Source of the DNA: DATHGT01 sp035317605 | GTDB taxonomy: Bacteria > Methylomirabilota > Methylomirabilia > Rokubacteriales > CSP1-6 | Assembly: GCA_035317605.1 (NCBI GenBank) | Contig: DATHGT010000209.1 | Coordinates: forward strand, 1-64,000 | Length of the DNA: 64,000 nucleotides | Direction of reading: 5' to 3' | In this document: in pieces, positions 1 through 8,263 of the stretch | Numbering within the stretch: position 1 is the first letter of the stretch | Layout of the letters: every line of letters starts with the position of its first letter | The notes under the pieces: generated by a model | What the model was told of the DNA's origin: nothing | The model's input: the letters and a program-made list of their open reading frames with translations, nothing else | Database searches by the model: none | Made by a program: the position numbers and the translations under genes

Positions 1-63
1 GTCCCGAGTGGTCCCGAACAGTGTCGTGGTCACGACGATCAGGACGATCGCGCAGAAACGCAT
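1..63 (-). CDS. Start of a secreted or membrane protein (partial, runs off the left edge)
   Basis: Reading the minus strand from an ATG at 63 gives 21 codons that stay open to the window edge. The peptide begins MRFCAIVLIVVTTTLFG, a short basic start followed by a hydrophobic stretch, which looks like a signal peptide or membrane anchor. A GGGAGAG ribosome-binding sequence lies four bases upstream of the ATG. The amidase gene ends 94 bases upstream on the same strand, so the two may be co-transcribed. The family cannot be told from so short a fragment. Confidence 0.5.
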   Translation of the reverse strand, partial: MRFCAIVLIVVTTTLFGTTRD

Positions 64-157
64 TCGACTCTCCCGTGTGAGGATCGAGTGTACGTCGAGG
101 ACTCCGACTATAGCGGGGTTCGCGTGTCGGGGACGCGAAACGAGAGGTTCGAGCGGC

Positions 158-1597
158 TCACGCTCGCGGTGATCGCGCCGGGGGGTCGGGCGGGCGGCGA
201 TCGGCCCACGGGGCGGCGGACTCGAACGCGGCGGCGGCGCGCAGCACGCTCGCGTCGTCGCGCCAGCGGCCCACGATCTGCAGGCCAACCGGCAGCCCTT
301 TGCGGGTGAAGCCGCAGGGTACGGAGATCGCGGGCAGGCCGACGACCGTGAACGCGTAGGTCAGGAGCACCCACTGGATGTAGTTCTGCATCGGCACGCC
401 GTTGATCTCACGCGGAAAGATCGTCTCGACGGGAAATGGGCCGACCGCGGTGGTCGGCGTCACGATGAAGTCGTAGCGCTGCTGGAACCGCCGCACGCGC
501 TCCCACAGGTCGGTGCGCAGGCGCTCGGCCCGCGCCACGTCGCTCGCGCTGAGTCCGAGACCGTGCTCGATGTTCTTGACCAGATTTTCCTGCATCACCT
601 CACGCCACTTCGGGAGCTTGTCCTCGTGACGGGCCACCATGCTGAAGCCGCGGCTCGCCAGCACGATGTCCAGCAGTCCCGTGAAGTCGGGATGCGCCTC
701 GTCGACCCGCGCGCCGAGCCCGCGCAGCACGCCGGTCGCGCTCATCGCCACGCGGCGGATCTCGTCGTCGACCGGCGTCACCCCGAGGTCGGCGCTCCAC
801 GCGATCCGGGCGCCGCGCAGGGTCGGGCGCCGTGTGGCCGCCGTGAACGTCCGCCCGTCCACCGGATACGAGATCGGCGAGCGCGGGTCCGGCCCGGAGA
901 TCACCGACAGCATCAGCGCGAGGTCGCCGACCGTGCGCGCCATCGGTCCCTGGACGGAGTAACTGTCCCAGGCCGTCGCCACGGGATACACGGGCACCAG
1001 GCCGGGGGACGGGCGCAGCCCGACCACGCCACAAAAGGCGGCGGGAATTCTCAGCGAGCCGCCGAGGTCACTGCCCTGGGCCAGCGGCCCCATGCCGGTG
1101 GCGAGCGCTACCGCCCCGCCGCCCGTCGAGCCGCCTGAGGTGAGCGCCGGATTCCACGGATTGCGGGTGGCGCCGAAGACCGCGTTGAACGTGTTGGCGC
1201 CGGCCCCGTACTCGGGCGTGTTGGTGTTGCCGAGCACGATCGCCCCGGCGGCCTTCAGCCGCTGGACGACCAGCCCGTCCTCGTCGGGGACGTGATCCTC
1301 GAAGATCTTCGATCCCCACGTCGTGCGGATCCCGCGCGTGGGCGTGAGGTCCTTGATTGAGACGGGGATGCCGTGCAGGGGCCCGAGCTTCGCGCTTCGC
1401 GTGAGGGCGCGCGTGGCCGCGCGCGCCGCGGCCAGCGCCTGCTCCGCCGCCACCGTGCAGTACGCGTTGAGCGCCGGGTTGACCCGCGCGATCCGGTCGA
1501 GGACCGCGCGGGTCAGCTCGAGCGGCGAGATCTTCCCGCGCCGGACGAGGGCGGCCAGGCGCGTGGCGGGCGTGAAGCAGAGATCGTCGTCGGTCAC
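158..1597 (-). CDS. Amidase signature family hydrolase
   Basis: This 479-residue protein belongs to the amidase signature (GatA-like) family, which hydrolyses carboxamides with a Ser-cisSer-Lys triad. The triad is visible as Lys82 (in SIKDL), Ser157 (in GGSTGGG) and Ser181 (in GSDLGGS). The start is a GTG at 1597. Its length is normal for stand-alone amidases. No gatB or gatC is nearby, and the gene follows an oligopeptide-type importer and a small unknown gene on the same strand. A catabolic amidase acting on an imported amide is therefore more likely than the glutamyl-tRNA amidotransferase subunit. The substrate cannot be inferred. Confidence 0.88.
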   Translation of the reverse strand: MTDDDLCFTPATRLAALVRRGKISPLELTRAVLDRIARVNPALNAYCTVAAEQALAAARAATRALTRSAKLGPLHGIPVSIKDLTPTRGIRTTWGSKIFEDHVPDEDGLVVQRLKAAGAIVLGNTNTPEYGAGANTFNAVFGATRNPWNPALTSGGSTGGGAVALATGMGPLAQGSDLGGSLRIPAAFCGVVGLRPSPGLVPVYPVATAWDSYSVQGPMARTVGDLALMLSVISGPDPRSPISYPVDGRTFTAATRRPTLRGARIAWSADLGVTPVDDEIRRVAMSATGVLRGLGARVDEAHPDFTGLLDIVLASRGFSMVARHEDKLPKWREVMQENLVKNIEHGLGLSASDVARAERLRTDLWERVRRFQQRYDFIVTPTTAVGPFPVETIFPREINGVPMQNYIQWVLLTYAFTVVGLPAISVPCGFTRKGLPVGLQIVGRWRDDASVLRAAAAFESAAPWADRRPPDPPARSPRA

Positions 1598-1640
1598 ACC
1601 GGCGCCTCGCGAGAGATCCTGGCCAGCAGTCGGCCCGCGA

Positions 1641-2114
1641 TTACTCGGACGTCGACGAGATCGTCACGTCGCCTTTGGAGACCGGACCCGTGCCGTACGC
1701 CACGCGCTTGCCGGTGCGATCGTAGACGAGAAAACTGATCACGTCGGGAGTCTGTTCCTCTCCCTCCCGCTTATTGTCGGCGAGCATCAGCCAGTAGCGG
1801 CAGCCCACGGCCTTGGTGTCGACGTCCGCGTTGCATCGGCCTGTGGCGTACGCGGTCGGTGTGTGCTTTCCGGTCGTGTCCAGCTGTTCCACGGTCTTCA
1901 CGACGAAGACGCCCTTGGCGGAATCGGACAGGTCGACCCTGATCTGCAGGGAGCCCGACGGATAGTCATCGGTGGCGGGATCGAACGCCAGTTTGCCCCT
2001 CACGAGAAAGACTCCCGCGTGCTGGGCGTCCTTGCGACGCTGGATGAAGACTTCGGCTCCAGCCTCGACGGCGGTCTTGTTGGACGTATGAAGGTTCGGA
2101 ATCTGGATGCTCAT
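1641..2114 (-). CDS. Hypothetical protein, 157 aa
   Basis: I do not recognise this protein. It has no signal peptide or membrane segment, and composition suggests a soluble, mostly beta-strand protein. It has two cysteines, in GRCNADV and VGCRYW. It sits 43 bases before the amidase and 52 bases after the DppC-like permease on the same strand, so it is probably part of that transcript. The start at 2114 is preceded by a GGAGGG sequence on the minus strand, which supports it. The function is unknown. Confidence 0.6.
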   Translation of the reverse strand: MSIQIPNLHTSNKTAVEAGAEVFIQRRKDAQHAGVFLVRGKLAFDPATDDYPSGSLQIRVDLSDSAKGVFVVKTVEQLDTTGKHTPTAYATGRCNADVDTKAVGCRYWLMLADNKREGEEQTPDVISFLVYDRTGKRVAYGTGPVSKGDVTISSTSE

Positions 2115-2166
2115 GCTGGCCCTCCTTCCGGTGCCGGAGCCTTTATGACGCGTTACGCGCGATTCG

Positions 2167-3123
2167 TCAACGGGTGACGACCTTTCGGGGATCGAGCGCG
2201 TCGCGCAGGCCGTCGCCGATGTAGTTGATGGACAGCACGGTGAGGAAGATCGCGGTGCCGGGGAAGATCGCCCAGTGGGGCGCGTGGTCGAGGTTGTCCT
2301 TGGCGTCGTAGAGGATGCGGCCCCAGGTGGGGATGTCGGGCGGGAAGCCGAGCCCGAGGAACGATAGGGTTGACTCGGCGATGATGGCGGCGGCCACGTC
2401 GAGGGAGCCGGCCACGATGACGGGCCCGACGGCGTTGGGCAGGATGTGTCGAAGGATCTGTCGGCGCGGCCCGGCGCCGAGGCCGCGCGCGGCTTGCACG
2501 AATTCCTGCTCGCGCAGGCTCAGGAACTGCGCGCGGACCAGGCGCGCCACCGGCATCCAGCGCACGACCCCGATGACCACCACGATGAGCACGAAGATGC
2601 CGGTCTCCGGGCCCAGCAGTTTCCGCACGAAGTCACGGAACAGATAGACCACGAGCAGCAAGAGCGGGAGCTGGGGCAGGGCGAGGAAGAGGTCGGTCAG
2701 GCGCATGAGCCCGTGGTCGACGAATCCGCCGTAGTAGCCGGCGAGGGCCCCCACGATCACGCCGACGCTCAGCGCGATCAGCATCGCGACGATTCCCACG
2801 GCCAGCGAGATGCGCCCGCCATAGAGCATGCGGGCGAGGAGATCCTCGCCGAGGTCGTCGGTGCCGAGGGGATGGGCGGCGCTGGGCGCGCGCAGCTTGG
2901 CCCGGAAATCGATCTCGTCGATCGGCGTGCGCCAGACCATGGGGCCGAAGACCAGCACGGCGGCGATCGTGCCGAGGATGCAGGTGCCCAGCAGCGCGAG
3001 CCGGTGGCGGCGGAATCGGCGCCACGCCTCCGCGGACAGGCTGCGCCCGCGCCGCGGCGCGCTGACCGCGGCCGGGCCGAGGACGGTCTCAGCGGTAGGA
3101 GATCCGGGGATCGAGCCAGCCAT
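2167..3123 (-). CDS. dppC: Dipeptide/oligopeptide ABC transporter permease, DppC-like
   Basis: This is an inner-membrane permease of the BPD transport system, 318 residues, with the DppC layout. It has a cytoplasmic N-terminal segment, a first membrane helix near residue 40, a periplasmic loop with PLGTDDLGEDLL, then five further helices. The cytoplasmic EAA-like loop (QAARGLGAGPRRQILRHILP) contacts the ATPase. The start overlaps the end of the DppB-like gene by 35 bases, so the two are translationally coupled. No ATPase subunit gene is present in the operon as seen here. Confidence 0.88.
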   Translation of the reverse strand: MAGSIPGSPTAETVLGPAAVSAPRRGRSLSAEAWRRFRRHRLALLGTCILGTIAAVLVFGPMVWRTPIDEIDFRAKLRAPSAAHPLGTDDLGEDLLARMLYGGRISLAVGIVAMLIALSVGVIVGALAGYYGGFVDHGLMRLTDLFLALPQLPLLLLVVYLFRDFVRKLLGPETGIFVLIVVVIGVVRWMPVARLVRAQFLSLREQEFVQAARGLGAGPRRQILRHILPNAVGPVIVAGSLDVAAAIIAESTLSFLGLGFPPDIPTWGRILYDAKDNLDHAPHWAIFPGTAIFLTVLSINYIGDGLRDALDPRKVVTR

Positions 3124-4048
3124 AGATGATGTCGGCGACGAGGTTGAGGGCCACCACCAGCACCGCGGAGACGAAGGTGACGGCCAGCACGACCGGGGTG
3201 TCGGAGGTCTGGATGGCCGCGATGAGCAGCGAGCCGATGCCCGGCACCCGGAAGATCTGCTCGGTCACCACGGCGCCCGCGAAGATCGTGGGGACCTGGA
3301 GCGCGATGACCGTGACCACGGGGATCAGCGCGTTGCGGACCACGTGCTTGCCGATCGTGCGGGCTTCGGACAGCCCCTTGGCCCGCGCGGTGTTGACGTA
3401 GTCGAGCCGCACGACCTCCAGCACCGAGGCGCGCACGAAGCGGGTGAGGGTCGCGCCCTGGAACAGGCCCAGCACCGCGACCGGCATGATGGCCTGCCGG
3501 GCGTGCTCGGCGAACCATCGCCAGCCGCTCGCGTCGATGTCGGCCCGGTAGATGAAGGGCAGCCAGTCGAGCCAGATGCTGAACACGAGGATGAAGAGGA
3601 GCCCGGTGAAGAAGGTCGGCAACGAGAAGCCGATGAACGCGAGCGTGGTCGCGACCTGGTCGAAGATCGAGTAGGGCCGCACGGCCGAGAGCACACCCAC
3701 GGGCAAGGCCACCGCCAGCGCCAGGGCGTACGCGGAGCCCAGCACGAAGAGGCTCACTGGCAGGCGCTGGAGGATGAGCCGGTCGACGTCCATCCGGCTC
3801 TGGAACGAAAATCCCCAGTCGCCGCGGACCATGGAGGTGAGCCACTTCAGATACCGCACGGGCAGCGGCTGGTCGAGGCCGAACTGTGCGCGCAGCCGCT
3901 GCGCCACCTCGGCCGGGACGTTGGTGTTGGTGGCCAGCTCCTCGAATGGATCCCCCGGCGCGAGGGCCAGCACCGAGAACAGCACCATGCTGATGCCCAC
4001 CAGCACGGGAATGGCGATCAGCACGCGGCGGAGGACGTACTTGGACAT
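3089..4048 (-). CDS. dppB: Dipeptide/oligopeptide ABC transporter permease, DppB-like
   Basis: This is the partner permease, 319 residues. It has an N-terminal helix starting MSKYVLRRVLIAIPVL, the DppB-type motif LAPGDPFEEL and the periplasmic FGLDQPLPVRYL segment. The EAA loop is NTARAKGLSEARTIGKHVVRNA with six helices overall. It lies 46 bases downstream of the substrate-binding protein gene, separated by a strong hairpin. With DppC it forms the membrane channel for a peptide or related solute. The substrate is unknown. Confidence 0.88.
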   Translation of the reverse strand: MSKYVLRRVLIAIPVLVGISMVLFSVLALAPGDPFEELATNTNVPAEVAQRLRAQFGLDQPLPVRYLKWLTSMVRGDWGFSFQSRMDVDRLILQRLPVSLFVLGSAYALALAVALPVGVLSAVRPYSIFDQVATTLAFIGFSLPTFFTGLLFILVFSIWLDWLPFIYRADIDASGWRWFAEHARQAIMPVAVLGLFQGATLTRFVRASVLEVVRLDYVNTARAKGLSEARTIGKHVVRNALIPVVTVIALQVPTIFAGAVVTEQIFRVPGIGSLLIAAIQTSDTPVVLAVTFVSAVLVVALNLVADIIYGWLDPRISYR

Positions 4049-4060
4049 GGCGAAAGGGGC

Positions 4061-4082
4061 GCGGGCTCGCGGCCGAGCCCGC
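4061..4082. terminator. Stem-loop between binding-protein and permease genes
   Basis: GCGGGCTCG and CGAGCCCGC form a perfect 9-bp stem around a CGGC loop. There is no T-run on either side, so it is not a classical terminator. Similar hairpins between a binding-protein gene and its permease genes in other importers protect the upstream mRNA and lower permease expression. That role is inferred here from position. Confidence 0.5.
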
Positions 4083-4094
4083 CCCCCGGTCGGA

Positions 4095-5897
4095 TCAGGC
4101 TTCGCGGTACCAGTTGGCGAGGTTCGCCAGGCTCGAGTCCCAGCCCGAGATGTCGACCGCCTGCAGCTTGGTGACCGACGCCGAGCTGCGGTTGCGCCAG
4201 ATCTCGGGGATGACCACGACGTTGCCGACGACGAGGTCGTTCATGCGGATGAACATGGCCGCGCGCTTGACGGGATCGAACTCCGTCTCGGCGGCGTTCC
4301 AGAGCTTGTCGTATTCCGCGTTCTGCCACCGGGTCGTGTTCCGGCCCGCCCACTTGTTGGCCTTCTGGGCGACCTCGGTGGAGAGGAACTGGTTCATGAA
4401 GAACTGCGGATCAGGCGAGGTCTGGGTGGTGTTGTACATCTGGATGTCGGCGATGAAGTGCCGGTTGGTGTCGGGGTTGGCCGCGTCGGAGGAGAAGAAG
4501 ACCGAGGCCACGACCGACTTCAGCTCGACGTCCAGGCCCGCCTTGCCGCAGGCCTGCTTGACGATGGCCTGGTTCTTCTGGCGCAGCGAGTTGGTGGAGG
4601 TCTGAAACAGGAGCTTGATGCGCTTGCCGTCCTTGCCGACGCGGAAGCCGTCGGCCCCCCGCCGGTAGCCCGCCTCGTCGAGCAGCCGGCCGGCCTTGTC
4701 GACGTTGAACTCCCACTTCATGTTCGGCGAGCGAAACTTCGAGGGCGCGTTGACGAAGTTCGCGGTCGACTGACCCGTCTCGCCGTAGAGCTCCTCGTGG
4801 ACGGTCCCGCGGTCGATCAGCAACGCGATGGCCTGGCGGAACTTCAGGTCCTGGAAGAGCGGGTGCTTCGACTTGACGTGACCTTTCTCGCCTTCCACCT
4901 CGGTCCACGGGTCCGACTGGTTGAGCTGGATGTGCTCGATGTTCCCGGTGGGCGAACTGAGGAGCCGCCCCTTGCCGCCCTGGGCGAGGCGCTTGAGGAC
5001 TTCCCACTCGACCTGCAGGTTCCAGGCATAGTCGAACTCGCCGGTCTGCAGCACGGCACGAGCCGCCGAGGGGGCGTCGCCGCCGCCCTTGAGCTCGACG
5101 AGGTCGAAGAACGGGCGGTTGGCCACGTGGTAGTTCGGGTTGATCTCGTAGCGCACGGAGTCGCCGGGCTTGAAATCCACCACCCGGTACGGGCCGGTCC
5201 CGACCGGCTTGAGGTTGTACGGCGCCTCGCGGGACTTGGCGCCCTTGAAATCTTTGAGCAGGTGCTTGGGCAGGATGTAGCCTTGCAGCCCGAAGAACGC
5301 GTCGTACCAGAATGCGCGCGGCTCCTTGAAGTGCATGCGGACCGTGTGGTCGTCGATCCGGTCCATCCGGTCGATGTCGCGATAGGCGGTGACGTTGACG
5401 GACGCGGTCGCCGGGTCGGCGACGTACTCCCACGTGAAGATGACGTCGTCGGCGGTGAAGGGTTTGCCGTCGTGCCACTGCACGCCTTTCTTGAGCTTCC
5501 ACGTCACGCTCTTGCCGTCCTTGGCGAGCCCGCCGTTCTGGTGCGTCGGCGCCTCGGCGGCCAGGATCGGAATGAAGTTGCCGTCGGGATCGAACGAGAC
5601 CAGCGGCTCGGCGACCACGCGGGAAGCGTCCTGGTCCTTGGTGCCGATGGCGAAGTGGCCGTTGAGCAGCGTGGGCGCCTGCCACCAGAGCAGCCGGAGG
5701 CGTCCGCCGCCGCCGCGCTTGGTCGGGGTGAAGGCGGCGGGTCGGCTCTGGGCCTGCGCGACGCCGGCCGAGGCGAGCATCTGCGCGGCCAGCGGGGCCG
5801 TGAGACCGAAGCCCACCATCGTTCGCACAAACGCCCGCCGCGACAACCGCCCGGCCCTGACGTCTCCGATCAGCTCACGAATCTCGTATACGTCCAT
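4095..5897 (-). CDS. ABC transporter substrate-binding protein, family 5 (Dpp/Opp type)
   Basis: This 600-residue periplasmic solute-binding protein belongs to the SBP_bac_5 family. It carries a twin-arginine signal (LSRRAFVR at about residues 19-26, then a hydrophobic stretch ending AQAQ), so it is exported folded by Tat. Family landmarks include WQAPTLLNGHF, WHDGKPFTADDVIFTWEY and GTGPYRVVDF. The solute is probably a peptide, opine, sugar acid or similar, since this family is broad. The gene leads the dpp-like operon. Its 5' region carries a palindrome and one arm of an inverted repeat. Confidence 0.88.
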   Translation of the reverse strand: MDVYEIRELIGDVRAGRLSRRAFVRTMVGFGLTAPLAAQMLASAGVAQAQSRPAAFTPTKRGGGGRLRLLWWQAPTLLNGHFAIGTKDQDASRVVAEPLVSFDPDGNFIPILAAEAPTHQNGGLAKDGKSVTWKLKKGVQWHDGKPFTADDVIFTWEYVADPATASVNVTAYRDIDRMDRIDDHTVRMHFKEPRAFWYDAFFGLQGYILPKHLLKDFKGAKSREAPYNLKPVGTGPYRVVDFKPGDSVRYEINPNYHVANRPFFDLVELKGGGDAPSAARAVLQTGEFDYAWNLQVEWEVLKRLAQGGKGRLLSSPTGNIEHIQLNQSDPWTEVEGEKGHVKSKHPLFQDLKFRQAIALLIDRGTVHEELYGETGQSTANFVNAPSKFRSPNMKWEFNVDKAGRLLDEAGYRRGADGFRVGKDGKRIKLLFQTSTNSLRQKNQAIVKQACGKAGLDVELKSVVASVFFSSDAANPDTNRHFIADIQMYNTTQTSPDPQFFMNQFLSTEVAQKANKWAGRNTTRWQNAEYDKLWNAAETEFDPVKRAAMFIRMNDLVVGNVVVIPEIWRNRSSASVTKLQAVDISGWDSSLANLANWYREA

Positions 5898-5909
5898 ATT
5901 CCTTTCTCC

Positions 5910-6081
5910 AGGCCGATCAAAAACGGCCAGATGCTAGGCGGCGACGAGCGACGACTGAGGCGTATGCCGCATACGCCGCCGCAGTAGGAGATGAGGCCGC
6001 CCAGGGCGGCCGAGTCGACGCTTCAGACATCGAAGGTCGAGCGAGGAGCCAACGACGCAGATGGCCGTTTTTCATCGGCCT
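5910..6081. repeat. Inverted repeat flanking the pdxA-binding protein intergenic region
   Basis: The sequence at 5910-5929 and the reverse complement of 6062-6081 match at 19 of 20 positions. Each arm can itself fold a 5-bp GGCCG/CGGCC hairpin. The right arm overlaps the last codons and stop of pdxA, and the left arm lies 12 bases before the binding-protein start. The enclosed 130 bases are non-coding. It could be a small mobile remnant or a regulatory structure; no flanking target duplication is visible. Confidence 0.45.
5959..5977. promoter_or_regulatory. Perfect palindrome upstream of the binding-protein gene (possible operator)
   Basis: GGCGTATG and CATACGCC form a perfect 8-bp dyad around CCG, about 62 bases upstream of the binding-protein start on the minus strand. 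The position would suit a repressor operator for the importer operon or an RNA hairpin after pdxA. No adjacent regulator gene is present, so the assignment is inference. Confidence 0.35.
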
Positions 6082-7100
6082 GCGCCGAGCATTCGAACGG
6101 CGACATCAATAGCTTCAACCATGCTCTCGTGATTGGCGATGCCTTTCCACGCGCGGTCGAACGCGGTGCCGTGGTCGACGGACACGCGCAGGAACGGCAA
6201 GCCGACGGTGACGTTGACGCCGGAGAGGCCGGTCCATCGGCCGCTCGCCTGGTCGTAGGTGAACCCGAGGGTCTTCACGGGCACGTGGCCCTGGTCGTGA
6301 TACATGGCGACCACGATGTCGAACTCGCCGCCCCGCGCCCGCGAGAACAGCGTGTCGGCGGGCAGCGGCCCGAAGACGGTCAATCCCTCGGCGCGCGCGG
6401 CCTCGATCGCGGGCGTGATCGCGGTCCGCTCCTCGTCGCCGAAGAGCCCGTCCTCGCCGGCGTGGGGGTTGAGTCCGGCCACCGCGATGCGCGCCGCGGG
6501 ACGGCCGAGACCGTCCATCGTTCGCTGGGCCAGCCGGATCACCCGCAGCACGCGGTCGCGCGTGCAGAGCTCGGGGACGCGGCGCAACGCGACGTGCGTG
6601 GTCACGTGGATGACGCGCAGGTCGCCACCCATCAGCAGCATCGCGTAGTCGCGGGTGTCGCTGAGCTCGGCGAGGATCTCGGTGTGGCCGGAGTGACGGA
6701 CGCCGGCGGCGGCCAGCGCCTCCTTGTTGACGGGCGCGGTCACGATGGCGTCGATGGCCTTCGACGTCGTGAGCGCGACAGCGCGCTCGATGTACTCGTA
6801 GGCGGCACGCCCCGCGGCGGCGCTCACGGTCGCGCGCTGGAGCGTGGCCACGTCGACGTTCGCGCAGTCCAGGCACTCGAGGGTTTCCGGCGGCCAGCGA
6901 CAGTCCTCGACGCGCGCGACCGCGTGCAGCGCGAGCGGGGAGCCGATCAGGCCCAGCGCCTCGCGCATCACCGCGGCGGCCCCGATCACGACCGGCCGGC
7001 TCTCGCGTTGCACCGCCTCTTCCGCGCACGCCTTCGCGATGATCTCGGGACCGACCCCGGCGGGATCGCCCATGGTCACGCCGATCACGGGTCGATTCAC
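6072..7100 (-). CDS. pdxA: 4-hydroxythreonine-4-phosphate dehydrogenase family, probably PdxA2-type
   Basis: This 342-residue metal-dependent NAD(P) dehydrogenase starts GVTMGDPAGVGPE as PdxA does. It retains the metal-binding histidines in RHSGHTEIL and MYHDQGHVP, and the NPHAGEDGLFGDEE motif. The family includes the vitamin B6 enzyme PdxA and the catabolic PdxA2 enzymes that oxidise 4-phospho-D-erythronate or -threonate, yielding DHAP. The adjacent upstream gene is a DUF1537 acid-sugar kinase, the known partner of PdxA2, so a catabolic role is more likely than B6 synthesis. No other pdx gene is present. The two genes are 28 bases apart. Confidence 0.85.
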   Translation of the reverse strand: MNRPVIGVTMGDPAGVGPEIIAKACAEEAVQRESRPVVIGAAAVMREALGLIGSPLALHAVARVEDCRWPPETLECLDCANVDVATLQRATVSAAAGRAAYEYIERAVALTTSKAIDAIVTAPVNKEALAAAGVRHSGHTEILAELSDTRDYAMLLMGGDLRVIHVTTHVALRRVPELCTRDRVLRVIRLAQRTMDGLGRPAARIAVAGLNPHAGEDGLFGDEERTAITPAIEAARAEGLTVFGPLPADTLFSRARGGEFDIVVAMYHDQGHVPVKTLGFTYDQASGRWTGLSGVNVTVGLPFLRVSVDHGTAFDRAWKGIANHESMVEAIDVAVRMLGAGR

Positions 7101-7128
7101 ACGCGAGCCCTCCGAGGAGCGCCCCGGC

Positions 7129-8223
7129 TCACGCGGAACCTCGCGCGGCCACGGCCAGCAGCATCGAGACGAACAGATCGGGCTCGCCGAAGCCGCCCGC
7201 CTTGGTGAGCAGCGGCAGGGCCGGGTGTCGCGGCGTCGAGAGGCGGGCGAGCGCCAGACCGTGACGGGGCGGACCGATCAATTCGATCGCGTCGGCGCCG
7301 AGGGCTTCGCACAGCGCCCGCGCGGTCTCGCCGCCGGTCACCGCGACGCCGTCGAAGGACTCGCGCTCGAGCAGGGTGCGCGCCTCGGCGGCCAGACGCC
7401 GGGCGACCGCGTGACGATCGTCAGCCGGCGCGTCGGGTGCCGCGATCACGCAGAGTCCCGCGGCGCGCGCGGCGGCGACCTGGGCGCACGTGGCCGGATG
7501 CCGGCTGCCGGCCACGAGCAGCCAGCGTCCGCCGGGGCTCAGCTCGACGTTTTCTCGAAGCAGCGAGAGATGGCAGGCGAGGGCGCGTCCCAGCCCGGCG
7601 GAGCCCGCGAGCAGCATCGCGATCCCCGACCCGAGCGCGGCGTCGACGAGGGTCTCGAGATCGGCGTCGGTCTCGGCGTCTGCCACAATGACGGTGCCGG
7701 CGAGCCGGCCGATCCGCGGCGTCAGTCGAGCGGCGCCGGCACGCACCTGGTCGAGCGGTATCCAGGCGAGGGGGCGGTCGATTCGCGCGCGCAAGACGTC
7801 CACGACGCTGGACGACGATGCGGCGGCGCTCCGCCCGGTCGGCGTCGCAGCCAGCGGGACGCCATCGACCAGCAGCAACCGCTCGATCACCACGCGACCC
7901 TGGGCCGGAAACGCCGGGCACACCAGCGCGGTGGTGAGACCGGCCGCGCGCATGAGCGCGTCCACCTCGAGACCGACGTGGCCGCGCAGCGTGGAGTCGA
8001 TCTTCGCGAAGTATCGAGTCGCCGGGGCCAGCGCGGGAACTCGCGCCACCCGCGCGACCGCGTCGTCCGCGCCGGCCGCGCGCGACTCGGTGTCGACGAC
8101 GCTCACGGCGGCACGGATCGGCGCCGCCGGCCAGATGGCCAGGGGGACCGGGCCCTCGCCGGCGAAGAGGCTGCCGGTGTCGCAGGCGCCGGTGAGATCG
8201 TCGGCGACGATCGTGAGGCTCAT
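7129..8223 (-). CDS. Four-carbon acid sugar kinase family protein (DUF1537)
   Basis: This 364-residue protein has the N-terminal DUF1537 signature ADDLTGACDTG (about residues 7-17) and KIDSTLRGHVG, and a C-terminal nucleotide-binding part with VTGGETARALCEALG. Members phosphorylate D-threonate, D-erythronate, L-threonate or 3-oxo-tetronates, and PdxA2 then oxidises the product. The kinase is first in a two-gene set with pdxA. A TATGAT -10-like box lies nine bases before the ATG, so the transcript may be leaderless. The gene is divergent from the thioredoxin gene. Substrate stereochemistry cannot be read from sequence. Confidence 0.82.
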   Translation of the reverse strand: MSLTIVADDLTGACDTGSLFAGEGPVPLAIWPAAPIRAAVSVVDTESRAAGADDAVARVARVPALAPATRYFAKIDSTLRGHVGLEVDALMRAAGLTTALVCPAFPAQGRVVIERLLLVDGVPLAATPTGRSAAASSSSVVDVLRARIDRPLAWIPLDQVRAGAARLTPRIGRLAGTVIVADAETDADLETLVDAALGSGIAMLLAGSAGLGRALACHLSLLRENVELSPGGRWLLVAGSRHPATCAQVAAARAAGLCVIAAPDAPADDRHAVARRLAAEARTLLERESFDGVAVTGGETARALCEALGADAIELIGPPRHGLALARLSTPRHPALPLLTKAGGFGEPDLFVSMLLAVAARGSA

Positions 8224-8232
8224 CAGGCCCGC

Positions 8233-8263
8233 ATCATATAGAGATCAGCGCGTGGTTTACAAT
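8233..8263. promoter_or_regulatory. Divergent promoter region, possibly leaderless on both sides
   Basis: Only 38 bases separate the divergent kinase and thioredoxin genes. On the minus strand TATGAT (8238-8233) lies nine bases before the kinase ATG. On the plus strand TACAAT (8258-8263) lies seven bases before an ATG at 8271. Neither has a convincing -35. Both spacings would place the transcription start at or beside the start codon. Confidence 0.35.

Noticed and set aside
3774..5987. 737-codon open frame on the plus strand
   Set aside because: It is antisense to the binding-protein gene, which has a Tat signal and family motifs. The composition is that of a shadow frame.
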